DNA of 50,305 nt from Legionella sp. (GTDB lineage Bacteria; Pseudomonadota; Gammaproteobacteria; Legionellales; Legionellaceae). The position numbers and the translations under genes are program-made. The stretch covers positions 1 to 50,305 of the forward strand of contig JACCWN010000102.1 in the NCBI GenBank assembly GCA_013697625.1. The letters run 5' to 3'. Each line of letters starts with the position of its first letter. Position 1 is the first letter of the stretch. The notes beneath the pieces are model-generated. The model was not told the origin of the DNA and did no database searches. It was given only the letters and a program-made list of their open reading frames with translations. Positions 38,247 through 46,970 of the stretch are shown here, piece by piece.

Positions 38247-38747
38247 ATGATAAAAATTAAATGCTTCCCTATAATATTGTTGGGATTGTATGGCATATCC
38301 CTCCCTTCAGCCAATGCACGGATTATGACTGCTTGTATCTGCTCCCCGGGAAAAGCTTGTCAAACCAGTACAGGTCAGATATGTCACCATCCTCACCGTA
38401 TTTATACCCGTCATTCATCTATTTATCATGTTACGAATGTATATCCTCATTATAATACTACACATGTGTATCCTCCTGCTTATCATACTGCACATGTATA
38501 TCCTGAAGACTCATATGATGCTACACATGTATATCCTGATGTATACCATGCAGCGCGTGCGCGTTATCCTGCATATGGCTATGCCCCACATGCGGTACAC
38601 CACGTGTACAATGCCTACCATGAACAAAATAGCAATTACTTGTATAACAGCTATTATCACCCCTATAATTCACATCGTCCTTTCAATTCGTATAGACCAC
38701 TGACTTCATACCCCGTGTATCATGCTTATACACCCTATGAATATTAA
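38247..38747 (+). CDS. Secreted His/Tyr-rich repeat protein
   Basis: A 166-residue protein with a signal peptide (MIKIKCFPIILLGLYGISLP, cleavage near ANARI) and a strong AAAGGAG ribosome site. After a short Cys-containing part (ACICSPGKACQTSTGQIC) the rest is built from loose repeats of the type THVYP (NVYP, HVYP, HVYP, HVYP), then a Tyr/His/Asn-rich tail (YNSYYHPYNSHRPFNSYRP). The DNA repeats too (ACACATGTATATCCTGA-like words between 38440 and 38545), so the array may vary in length. His density suggests metal binding; Tyr density suggests crosslinking. I know no family for it. Confidence 0.75.
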   Translation: MIKIKCFPIILLGLYGISLPSANARIMTACICSPGKACQTSTGQICHHPHRIYTRHSSIYHVTNVYPHYNTTHVYPPAYHTAHVYPEDSYDATHVYPDVYHAARARYPAYGYAPHAVHHVYNAYHEQNSNYLYNSYYHPYNSHRPFNSYRPLTSYPVYHAYTPYEY

Positions 38748-38773
38748 TTGTATCGGGGCTTATTGACAAATAA

Positions 38774-39025
38774 CATGTTGACTGCGAGTATTTTCCAGGC
38801 TTATTATTTATACGGGATAACAACAGTGAGCAATTATATCAACACCTGAAAAATTCTCTTGCAACTCAAGTTGAGAAAAAAAGAGCCATTTTAGCGTTTA
38901 TGAAAACAAAACATAACAATGCAGGAAGAATAATGTTTCATATTATCCCTGATAGACTTAAATATAATGAAATTCTTCAACTAAAAGATATGGATTATTA
39001 TTCATGCAGAAAATACTCATCATAA
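38774..39025 (+). pseudogene. Probable gene remnant upstream of the DUF2905 gene
   Basis: An open frame of 83 codons with coding-like composition (SEQLYQHLKNSLATQVEKK, IMFHIIPDRLKYNEIL) but no ATG, GTG or TTG near its beginning; the first ATG comes after more than 50 codons and no ribosome site is seen. It overlaps the first codons of the DUF2905 gene in another frame. It reads like the 3' remains of a lost gene; the origin is not recognised. Confidence 0.35.
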
Positions 39026-39204
39026 TAGGTATACTCCTTTTAATAGCCGCACTTGTTTGGCCTTGGTTAAAAAAATCTGGTCTTGGAAGGTTACCTGGAG
39101 ATATCTTTATTCAAAAGGGTAATTTCAGTTTTTATTTCCCTATTACAACTTGTATCATCATTAGTCTTATTTTTATGATACTCTTTTGGTTATTTAATCG
39201 ATGA
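39004..39204 (+). CDS. DUF2905 small membrane protein
   Basis: A 66-residue inner-membrane protein with two hydrophobic helices separated by KKSGLGRLPGDIFIQKGN. The GRLPGDI motif and FYFPITTCIIISLI are diagnostic of DUF2905, a widespread family of unknown function. The ribosome site is weak. Confidence 0.88.
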   Translation: MQKILIIIGILLLIAALVWPWLKKSGLGRLPGDIFIQKGNFSFYFPITTCIIISLIFMILFWLFNR

Positions 39205-39283
39205 TTTGAATAATCATTTCTGTACTATTTTATGACCATCCTTTAAAGAGGTTATACATTTCTGATAGAAGGAGCTTTGGATT

Positions 39284-39547
39284 ATGTTATCTAATTTTTT
39301 CAAGCATTATCCACATGCAAATACCAATGCAAGGACAGTCAGCCTTTTAATATTTGCAATACAATTCGTAGGTGTAGCAGCTGGTGATCATCATCAAAAT
39401 TCCTCAGAAGAAGAAACAGGATCACAACCCGACAGAGCACTCTTATTTTCGATGGCCTTTTTGGCTTGTTTGGGATTTGGTTGTGTTTATAATTGTTATA
39501 ATAAGGGTTGTGGTGAAAGAACTAGGGACATTGAAATGCAATTCTAA
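39284..39547 (+). CDS. Small membrane protein, unknown
   Basis: An 87-residue protein with AGAAGGAGC upstream of the ATG. It has a hydrophobic segment at about 19-34, an acidic middle (HHQNSSEEETGSQPD) and a second segment at 53-68 ending in Cys-rich CVYNCYNKGCGE. Not recognised. The first segment could be a signal peptide with cleavage near VAAGD, which would leave a single-pass protein. Confidence 0.6.
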   Translation: MLSNFFKHYPHANTNARTVSLLIFAIQFVGVAAGDHHQNSSEEETGSQPDRALLFSMAFLACLGFGCVYNCYNKGCGERTRDIEMQF

Positions 39548-39787
39548 TGACCTTAATGGCGATCGCTGCGCAAAATGGATGCCGTAGCAGGGTAAACGCA
39601 TCTAATTTTTGAACATGAATACCGCACTTTTTTCAACCTACCTTGCTTAATGCACGGTACCTATACGATATTGCATCAAGATCATTTGGTAAATTCCTCC
39701 CAATGAGCGCGTACTTTAGTCATTTTTATTTAATAATATACTTTTAGATGCCTTAGCCCGGGATGCCATAATATGGCTCTAACCATA

Positions 39788-41098
39788 TCATGTAGGCGCA
39801 TACTCTTGGAATTCATTGGCAAGTTGGCAAGCTGCTTTTGCTATGCCTGTTTGATGACGGGATCCAAAAAATGTAACCCCCCCTGCTACAACCACTGCAC
39901 CTATTGTTGTGCCTACAATGACTGGTATGCTTAAAGGAACTGATGCCATGAAAACAATGAATGCAGCCAAGGTACTTGATAAAAGTAACATAGCCATTCC
40001 TAAACCCAGTGTGTCACTGGGGGATATGGCATGACCAGGGAACATAGCAGCGCTTTTTCTATAGTGTATTATTTTATTGGTTTTAATAAGTGGCGCCACT
40101 TCAAAAAGCATATCATAGGTTTGACTCAGAATATCATTGCGAGTAATTGCAGAGATTGAGTCATTTTTTTTATCTAATTCACCCAGGACAGATTGTATGG
40201 CCTTGAGTAACTTTTCGGTGGTATTACGGGTTTTTATACTTTTTTGTATTTCCAGTTTGCTGCAATAAAGAGATATTTTTTTTATGAGAGATTTGTATTC
40301 CTCATCCCGATTGGGGAGGCTATCATTTAATTCATTTAAAGCAGTCATGCACCCTTGTTGTAAGTGTTGAATGGTTTCAATAATTTGCGGGTCTATATAA
40401 TCTGGTTTTTTTAAAATTTGTTCAATGATTAAAACATACCGTGGTCCACGTTGAAATGGCATAGCTAAATGATCATTGAACCCTAACTTATTTTTACTAT
40501 TTGTTCTCAACCATGCATCCATTCTGATAAAAGAGGCAGCATCTTGCATCGATTCATGTTGATGTGTATCATATGTAGTTAAATATTTCTGCAGGTTGGT
40601 TATAATATAACCAAAAGTAAGGTAGAGGGCGGATTTTTTTTGTGTATCATTATTTTGAGTTGAAGTAAAATCTTGAGGCAGTTCCTTTAAATTTTTTTTC
40701 GCAGACACTTTTTTTATAGGATTAGGGAATAACATGTCTAGATCATGCAAAAGCCTATCAGAACTGTTTTTCAATAGTTCAATATAAGCACGCATTTTAT
40801 TAAGATAGGCATTGGAGGTGGGATTCTTCACAAAGGCCTCTATTAACAGTACCAATGAAACATTGTATGCTCTTTCGGTTTTTTTTAATTCTGCTATTGC
40901 AGAATTTTTATTTCCATTGTTGGCCTCAATTCTGGATGCATCCCACTTTTTTCTCCCTAGGTTTTTTTCTATTGTTAAAGATGGCACAGAAACATGTGAT
41001 GCATTTGCAGTAGTAGTGCTTTTATCTTCTTTAGATTTTTCTGTGGTATTCGGAGAAACTGCTTGGTTAAAGTGTATATGTTCACTGTTAGAATACAT
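39788..41098 (-). CDS. RhoGEF (Dbl homology) domain protein with membrane hairpin, candidate effector
   Basis: A 436-residue protein whose centre looks like a eukaryotic Dbl homology domain, the exchange factor for Rho-family GTPases. Residues 66-83 (IAELKKTERAYNVSL) match conserved region 1, with the catalytic Glu of the ELxxTExxY pattern. Residues 210-230 (HLAMPFQRGPRYVLIIEQIL) match conserved region 3, whose hallmark is P.QR.PRY.LL. Spacing of about 140 residues fits a DH domain of roughly 200. No PH domain follows. Residues about 365-412 are a hydrophobic hairpin that would anchor the protein in a membrane, followed by a short tail (ANEFQEYAPT). The N-terminal 60 residues are Ser/Thr/Lys-rich. 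No clear ribosome site is seen. Bacteria lack Rho GTPases, so the substrate should be in a host. Confidence 0.82.
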   Translation of the reverse strand: MYSNSEHIHFNQAVSPNTTEKSKEDKSTTTANASHVSVPSLTIEKNLGRKKWDASRIEANNGNKNSAIAELKKTERAYNVSLVLLIEAFVKNPTSNAYLNKMRAYIELLKNSSDRLLHDLDMLFPNPIKKVSAKKNLKELPQDFTSTQNNDTQKKSALYLTFGYIITNLQKYLTTYDTHQHESMQDAASFIRMDAWLRTNSKNKLGFNDHLAMPFQRGPRYVLIIEQILKKPDYIDPQIIETIQHLQQGCMTALNELNDSLPNRDEEYKSLIKKISLYCSKLEIQKSIKTRNTTEKLLKAIQSVLGELDKKNDSISAITRNDILSQTYDMLFEVAPLIKTNKIIHYRKSAAMFPGHAISPSDTLGLGMAMLLLSSTLAAFIVFMASVPLSIPVIVGTTIGAVVVAGGVTFFGSRHQTGIAKAACQLANEFQEYAPT

Positions 41099-41247
41099 AA
41101 TTGATTCATATTTAAAAAAACTTGAACAATTCTATGACTTTTCAGGCTTTAAGTCAATTTAACTGATACATTTGATTCTTTTATCTTAAAATTACAAATT
41201 CATAATTCATGCTATATTTAACATAGTAGGCATATAATAGAGATCTT

Positions 41248-43125
41248 ATGGATGACCTTGAGTTCGATTTTCGGATAATTGTTATTGATGATAACATTGA
41301 AATCCATAAAGACTTCAAAAAAATTTTGACTAAACCTGGAAAACACAATCTCCAAGCCTTAGAACAACAATTATTCGATGAACCAAAAGATTCTTCAAAT
41401 GACATCAATCTACCAAGCTTTAAGATAGATACAGCAACCCAAGGGGAAGAAGGGGCAGCGCTTATCCTTAGAGCACTTAAAGACCAAGAGCCCTATGCTC
41501 TTGCCTTCGTTGACATACGTATGCCCCCAGGCTGGGATGGAATTGAAACCATTATAAACATTTGGAAAATAGATCCTGATATACAGGTTGTTATCTGCAC
41601 GGCTTACACGGATTACACCTGGGAGGACACTATTCAAGCCTTGGGTTTTAGTGAGAACTTCTTTGTTTTAAAAAAACCATTTGACCACATAGCTCTACGT
41701 CAATTGGCCTTTGCTCTAACTAAAAAATGGAAATCCTTGCGTGGCTCAATAGTATATACTAAATCGCTTGAACAAGCAGTTGATGAGCGAACTAAAGAAT
41801 TAAAGTATCAAGCCACACACGACCATTTAACGGGGCTTCCTAATAGAGTATTGTTACTTGAAAAAATGCATGAAGCAATTGCAGCCTATGAACATCATGG
41901 CCAAAATTTTGCTATTTTATTTTTTGATTTGGATAGATTTAAACTTGTAAATGATAGGATAGGGCATCCAGGGGGTGATGAGATTTTAATGATTGTCGCT
42001 AATCGTTTGATACCTATAGTAAATTCTATCGGTACTTTATTTAGGCATGGGGGTGATGATTTTATCCTACTGGTTACTCAATTAAAAAATGAAACAGATA
42101 TAGCAATAATCGCATCTAAGATACAAACAGTGATTAAACAGACAATTAAAATTTCAAATGACCTTTTGAATGTTACAACCAGTATGGGCATAGTTGTTTT
42201 TCCGCAAGATGGGGATAAAATTGAATCGCTTTTATATAATGCAGATGTTGCTATGTATTATGCAAAAAAAATGGGCGGCGCTCAATTTCAATTTTATGCA
42301 TCCAAAATGAATGAAGCCATGAAAGCGCAGTTACAGCTGGAGTCACATTTAGTTAGAGCATTGACTGATGCACAACTGGTTCTTTGGTACCAACCCCAAA
42401 TAAATGTTCAGAATAAAAGCTTAGATTCTGTTGAAGCATTGATCCGCTGGAATCGACCTTCAAAAGGTATGTTATTACCGCTTGAATTTATGCCTGGTGC
42501 AGAGCGATCAGGACTTATGATAACGATAGGAACCTGGATCATACGTGAGGCTTGCCGACAAAATAAAGAATGGCAAGATAAGGGATTGATGCCCATTTGT
42601 ATGGCAATAAATATAATTGAGGCGCAAATAAGCCAGCTTGATTTTGTAGAAAAAATTAGAACCATTTTAAATGAGACGGGATTAAATCCAAAATATCTTG
42701 AAATCGAACTTACAGAAAATTTAATAGTCAATGATTCAATCATAGAAAAAATAAAGCAATTAAGAGAAATGGGTATCAGAATCGCGCTAGATGACTTTGG
42801 AACCGGTTTTTCAAGTTTTAACAATCTGCGCGTTTTAAGCTTGAGTCGGATAAAAATCGACCGTTCTTTCATTAATAAAATACAGCTTAACCAGGCCGAC
42901 GAGGTAATAATTTGTGCAATTATCGCAATGGCAAAGGGACTGAATTTAGAGGTTATCGCTGAAGGTGTGGAAACCCAAAATCAGCTTGATTTTTTAAGAC
43001 ACCATGAATGCAATCATATTCAAGGATATATTTTTAGTAAGCCCTTACCTCCTTTTGAATTAGCAAAGTTACTAGAAAGCCCTGAACAAATTAAAAATTT
43101 ATTTAAAAATCTCAAAAAGGGATGA
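41248..43125 (+). CDS. Response regulator with GGDEF and EAL domains
   Basis: A 625-residue cyclic-di-GMP turnover protein. Residues 8-160 are a receiver domain with acidic pocket D14/D15, phospho-acceptor D89 (FVDIRMPPG) and the Lys in LKKPF; an extra loop of about 25 residues (30-57) is inserted after helix 1. A coiled linker leads to a GGDEF domain (THDHLTGLPNR) whose active-site signature is GGDDF at 268-272, a conservative change that may keep or lower cyclase activity. The EAL domain is complete: EAL at 396-398, ELTEN, DDFGTG at 515-520 and EGVET. It heads an operon with a PAP2 protein and a sensor kinase. Confidence 0.93.
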   Translation: MDDLEFDFRIIVIDDNIEIHKDFKKILTKPGKHNLQALEQQLFDEPKDSSNDINLPSFKIDTATQGEEGAALILRALKDQEPYALAFVDIRMPPGWDGIETIINIWKIDPDIQVVICTAYTDYTWEDTIQALGFSENFFVLKKPFDHIALRQLAFALTKKWKSLRGSIVYTKSLEQAVDERTKELKYQATHDHLTGLPNRVLLLEKMHEAIAAYEHHGQNFAILFFDLDRFKLVNDRIGHPGGDEILMIVANRLIPIVNSIGTLFRHGGDDFILLVTQLKNETDIAIIASKIQTVIKQTIKISNDLLNVTTSMGIVVFPQDGDKIESLLYNADVAMYYAKKMGGAQFQFYASKMNEAMKAQLQLESHLVRALTDAQLVLWYQPQINVQNKSLDSVEALIRWNRPSKGMLLPLEFMPGAERSGLMITIGTWIIREACRQNKEWQDKGLMPICMAINIIEAQISQLDFVEKIRTILNETGLNPKYLEIELTENLIVNDSIIEKIKQLREMGIRIALDDFGTGFSSFNNLRVLSLSRIKIDRSFINKIQLNQADEVIICAIIAMAKGLNLEVIAEGVETQNQLDFLRHHECNHIQGYIFSKPLPPFELAKLLESPEQIKNLFKNLKKG

Positions 43126-44294
43126 TACCAATGAAAAAAGCTTGGATACCAGTGATTTTACTAATTATCCTTATATTGGTGGGCCTTTATTTATTTTGGA
43201 ATTCAAAGAAAGCCAATCTGTTACCACTGTATTTTAAATACACAATCAGTGAAAAAAATGAATTGATAAATCTTCAATCTAAACAACGGATAACAAATAG
43301 CTCATTTAGAAAGTGGGATGATCTTATGTTTGATTTGATTAAAGAAAATAAAATAGGCGATGCACCTGCATCCCGGATATATGCCTATGTTTACGTAGCA
43401 CAACGGGATGCTGCCTTTCTATCTTATAATGTAAAGCATCAGTTCATGGGAAATCTTGATATGGTTTCAGCAGAAGTACTCTGTGTATTTTTCCCCAATA
43501 ACTGCCCTGAAATTAAACTGCAAATGAAGAAGGATGTATATTCAACCCAGCTGGCAAAGCTTGTTTTAAATAAAATAAAAGGTAGATTAGACATTGATAA
43601 ACAGAAAACGCACCCATCAACTCAACTCATGGGGAAAGGCTATTGGCAAGGCGTCAAACCTTATTATGGGCTGGAAGTTGGGTCCTGGCAAACTTGGATA
43701 ATTGCATCCCCAAATCAATTTAGACCCCCTAAACCCTTTGCACCTGACCATCAATCTTGGCTAGGGCAGCTCAAACAAACTGAAGCGGCCTTAAACCACA
43801 TCACACCTGAGCAAACCAAGGCTGTGGTATCTTGGTCAGGCAATCCTTCCACTATAACTCCTCCTGGGATGTGGCTGATTTTTGCCAATGACTATATGCT
43901 AACAACCCAATTACCACTTTCCAAAATATTATTTATTCGTTCTATTCTAGCCATGGGCATTGCTGACGCCGTCATTTCTATTTTCGATGCAAAATATACC
44001 TATTGGATAGCAAGACCCTATATGCTAAATCCGAATATACACACGATTATGCCAACGCCCAATCATCCAAGTTATCCAGCGGCGCATTCAGGTATTTCAG
44101 CTACTGCAGCCACAATATTGAGTTTTTATTTTCCTGAAAATAAAAAAGACTGGTGGCAAAAAGCCCATGAAGCCAGTGAAAGTAGGATCTGGGGTGGCAT
44201 CCATTTTCCAATTGATGCGCAGGAAGGATTAATTTTTGGGACAAAAGTAGGAAACGCAATTAAAACTGCTCATCCCCAATGGAATTTTGAATAA
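43122..44294 (+). CDS. Membrane-anchored PAP2-superfamily phosphatase
   Basis: A 390-residue protein with one N-terminal membrane anchor (WIPVILLIILILVGLYLFW). The C-terminal half carries the acid phosphatase/vanadium haloperoxidase signature: IARPYML near 296, PSYPAAHSG near 316 (catalytic His) and SRIWGGIHFPID near 356. Most bacterial PAP2 enzymes act on lipid phosphates; this one, with a single anchor and a large soluble part, is closer to the vanadium-haloperoxidase-like branch. It overlaps the previous stop (ATGA); ATG at 43131 is the alternative start. Confidence 0.82.
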   Translation: MIPMKKAWIPVILLIILILVGLYLFWNSKKANLLPLYFKYTISEKNELINLQSKQRITNSSFRKWDDLMFDLIKENKIGDAPASRIYAYVYVAQRDAAFLSYNVKHQFMGNLDMVSAEVLCVFFPNNCPEIKLQMKKDVYSTQLAKLVLNKIKGRLDIDKQKTHPSTQLMGKGYWQGVKPYYGLEVGSWQTWIIASPNQFRPPKPFAPDHQSWLGQLKQTEAALNHITPEQTKAVVSWSGNPSTITPPGMWLIFANDYMLTTQLPLSKILFIRSILAMGIADAVISIFDAKYTYWIARPYMLNPNIHTIMPTPNHPSYPAAHSGISATAATILSFYFPENKKDWWQKAHEASESRIWGGIHFPIDAQEGLIFGTKVGNAIKTAHPQWNFE

Positions 44295-44295
44295 C

Positions 44296-45954
44296 ATGAG
44301 TATTCGTAACAAAATTTTGATAAGTATGCTCATGATTGTGTTGCTGTTTATTCCTGTAAATATTTATTTAGTAAAACGCTACCTAGATGTAAAGGAGGAA
44401 TTTCTTTCTATAGTGGATAAAACAGTACCTCGTTTAAACGCATTGTTAACCATGAAAAATTTAACCACAAGAATTAATTTATTTATAAGAGACTTTAACT
44501 ATGAATTTAAAACAGCATCCATTAATAGTAATACATCTAATAAAGTAGGCGCAGTTAAGGATGAATTTATATCTTTATTAAATGAATTTGCAGCACAACA
44601 GAAACTATATAAACGATATCAAATACATTTAAAAGATGACAATTCGAATCAACTTGACAGGTTACTAGATGATGTAATCATAGCTGCATTAGAGGTTTTT
44701 AATGCTGAAGAGCTAAAATTAGCTCCCACAGTCTTAAATAACAAAGCTTTGGTTCTTAAGCAAAAAGAGGCGAAATTAAATGCATTAATCAAAACATTGC
44801 TATTACAAGAATCCACTATTTTAGAAGAAGAACGGGATGAAATTTATAATACAGCCCTAGGGTTAAGAGACTTCCTAATTTTCTTAAACGCATTAATAAT
44901 TTTAGTGACTTTGGCCTTAAATTATTTTTTAATGCATGTTATTTCTAAACCCCTCACCCGGCTAAGTGGGTTCGCTAAAAATATAGATTATGATAACTTA
45001 AAACCCCTACTACCCATCACTAGTAAAGATGAAATAGGACTTTTACAATACCATTTAAATGGTATGGTATCTAACTTAAACAAAACTAAAACAACTTTGA
45101 TTGAAATCTCTAGAGCTGCGGGTGTTGCACAACTTGCAACCAGTATTTTACATAATGTAGGCAATGTTTTAAACAGCATCAATACTTCTGTTTCATTGTT
45201 ATCTGAGGATAACAATCGTTCACGTGTAGATAAATTGCCCAAATTATTGTCTATTTTAGAAGGTAATAAAAATAATTTAGATTATTATTTAAATCAGGAT
45301 GAACAAGGTAAATTAATTATTCCTTATTTTCAGCAACTAATCGAAGAATTAGAAAATGAACACATAAAGATGCAGGAGGAACTGAGTAGCTTAACAAAAA
45401 ATGTGGCACATGTAAAACAAATCATCGAAACGCAACAAACAACCTGTCATCCAACTTCCCATATATTAGAAAATTTCAGATTAGAGGCCTTGATTGAGGA
45501 AATCTTATTGATACATGCAAATACACTTAGAAAATATAACATCAAAGTTGATAAACAATTCACTGAAGTCCCACCTATAGTATCGGTTAAAAATAAGATT
45601 CAGCAGATTCTCATTAATTTGGTAAAAAATGCAATTGAGTCAGTAAACATCAGTGAACAAATTGAGAAAAAATTAATTATTAAAATTGAACCCACCGAAC
45701 AAAAATTGATTAAAATATCCATTAGGGACAATGGGATAGGAATTTCTAAAGAAAATATCAAAAAGATTTTCTCTTTCGGCTTTACTACAAAATTTGAAGG
45801 TCACGGTTATGGATTGCATAATTGTGCATTATTAGCAAAAGAGCTAGGTGGAGGGTTAACCGTGGTATCGGAAGGAGAGTTAATGGGCGCTGTATTTACA
45901 CTCGATATCCCTATAGAGGCTGATAAGCGTTTGGGTATGCAATCCTCGTCGTAA
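44296..45954 (+). CDS. Sensor histidine kinase
   Basis: A 552-residue membrane kinase from ATG at 44296, one base after the PAP2 stop. Two membrane helices (about 7-27 and 192-214) bracket a periplasmic helical domain of about 160 residues, followed by a HAMP linker (ISKPLTRLSGFAKNID). The phospho-acceptor is in an uncommon H-box, ATSILHNVGNVLNSI (His about 286). The ATPase domain has N-box INLVKNAIES, G1 DNGIGI and G2 GHGYGLHNC. It probably phosphorylates the receiver-GGDEF-EAL protein at the head of the operon, giving a complete signal path to cyclic-di-GMP. Confidence 0.9.
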   Translation: MSIRNKILISMLMIVLLFIPVNIYLVKRYLDVKEEFLSIVDKTVPRLNALLTMKNLTTRINLFIRDFNYEFKTASINSNTSNKVGAVKDEFISLLNEFAAQQKLYKRYQIHLKDDNSNQLDRLLDDVIIAALEVFNAEELKLAPTVLNNKALVLKQKEAKLNALIKTLLLQESTILEEERDEIYNTALGLRDFLIFLNALIILVTLALNYFLMHVISKPLTRLSGFAKNIDYDNLKPLLPITSKDEIGLLQYHLNGMVSNLNKTKTTLIEISRAAGVAQLATSILHNVGNVLNSINTSVSLLSEDNNRSRVDKLPKLLSILEGNKNNLDYYLNQDEQGKLIIPYFQQLIEELENEHIKMQEELSSLTKNVAHVKQIIETQQTTCHPTSHILENFRLEALIEEILLIHANTLRKYNIKVDKQFTEVPPIVSVKNKIQQILINLVKNAIESVNISEQIEKKLIIKIEPTEQKLIKISIRDNGIGISKENIKKIFSFGFTTKFEGHGYGLHNCALLAKELGGGLTVVSEGELMGAVFTLDIPIEADKRLGMQSSS

Positions 45955-45981
45955 ATAATTTACAATATATCTTCACTGTTC

Positions 45982-46167
45982 TTATTCATCAGATTGCGCT
46001 TTATCAGTAGTTGTAATTTGCTCATTCCCACTTTTTTTGACTTCCGGAGTATCATCAGAGACTATATCAGGATCTTTTTTTCTAGTTGTATGAATCGAAT
46101 TTGTATGGGAATGTGCATCACCTTTAAGCTTCACATCCTTTGGTAAATGATGATCTTGATTTTTCAT
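45982..46167 (-). CDS. Small hydrophilic protein, unknown
   Basis: A 61-residue, highly charged protein without hydrophobic segments (for example HHLPKDVKLKGDAHSHTN and a Thr/Asp/Ser-rich tail). AAGGGC lies upstream of the ATG. It is probably disordered. Not recognised; it ends 27 bp from the convergent kinase gene. Confidence 0.5.
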   Translation of the reverse strand: MKNQDHHLPKDVKLKGDAHSHTNSIHTTRKKDPDIVSDDTPEVKKSGNEQITTTDKAQSDE

Positions 46168-46376
46168 CTTAAAGCCCTTAGTAATTATATGATATTTTGC
46201 ATGAAACAGACCCCGTTAAATATCTATCCTTTTCATCCAATTTGAGCAACTTTCAATGTTGCTCATTTCAGAAAAATATTTACCTAGAATGCTAGGTCAC
46301 ATTTATCTTTAATTGCAACATTGAAATCTGAAGTTTCAACTAGGCGAACAATTAATGGCTATTAAATGCGGTCTGC

Positions 46377-46544
46377 TTACTTAAACAGCCCTTTGATAGC
46401 GTATAATATGACGGCACCGAACACCATGGATTGAAGTGGATGTTGTTCAACATATTTCAACCAATCTTCGCCTGATTTTTTCGCTTCATGCAATCCTTTT
46501 TTTGCTAATTCATCGGTAGAAGGCATTTCGTTATAATTATTCAT
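46377..46544 (-). CDS. Short DUF883-like membrane-tail protein
   Basis: A 55-residue protein with a strong AGGAG ribosome site before the ATG at 46544. It has an amphipathic charged N-terminus (ELAKKGLHEAKKSGEDWLKY) and a C-terminal helix (HPLQSMVFGAVILYAIKGLF). The layout EQHPLQS-hydrophobic mirrors EKPLSS-hydrophobic in the protein at 36059-36361, so the two look distantly related (ElaB/YqjD type). Likely C-tail anchored in the inner membrane. Confidence 0.7.
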   Translation of the reverse strand: MNNYNEMPSTDELAKKGLHEAKKSGEDWLKYVEQHPLQSMVFGAVILYAIKGLFK

Positions 46545-46970
46545 CTTATTTCTCCTGAATGTGATGGAAGATTAATACTAAAACTATACGACAAGTTTGT
46601 CAATACCATTGTGACATTAATGATAGAATGTTGTGACAAATCTTATAAACTATCTTTTAAAGTATATAACTAAAATTGGGTTAATCCAGGTTTTAAGATA
46701 ATATTTCTAATAAATCAGTTAATGTCTTTCTATTGAAATATGGTAGTGGGATCAGGAATGGCATTATTTATCATAGGATCCTCTAAATTTTTCATTTTGG
46801 TTATTACAAGGTAAGGTCCCTAAAAGATAAATACTATCATCACAAAAATAAAATAGCCTAGCACGCAAAATAATGCATTTTATAATGCTTGAGCCTTATG
46901 ATTTTTATACAAGCTTATTTTGATTAATACATTTTGGGATATATATTGCAAGTGAGAAGCTTTGGACCAA
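46545..46970. other. Intergenic region without supported gene
   Basis: About 425 bp, very AT-rich. On the minus strand short open stretches with hydrophobic or acidic codons (46740-46870) are interrupted by stops and look like decayed coding sequence. ATTGTGACATT and GTTGTGACAAAT near 46607-46640 are similar words and could be operator-like, but this is not firm. Confidence 0.35.

Noticed and set aside
38261..38703. Two other-frame ORFs over the His/Tyr-rich protein gene, one rich in Met, Ile and Leu
   Set aside because: They arise from the codon repeats of the real gene and lack ribosome sites and a signal peptide of their own.
46740..46870. Short minus-strand frames with hydrophobic or acidic runs before the small DUF883-like gene
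   Set aside because: Interrupted by stops, none longer than about 45 codons with a start; at most decayed sequence.
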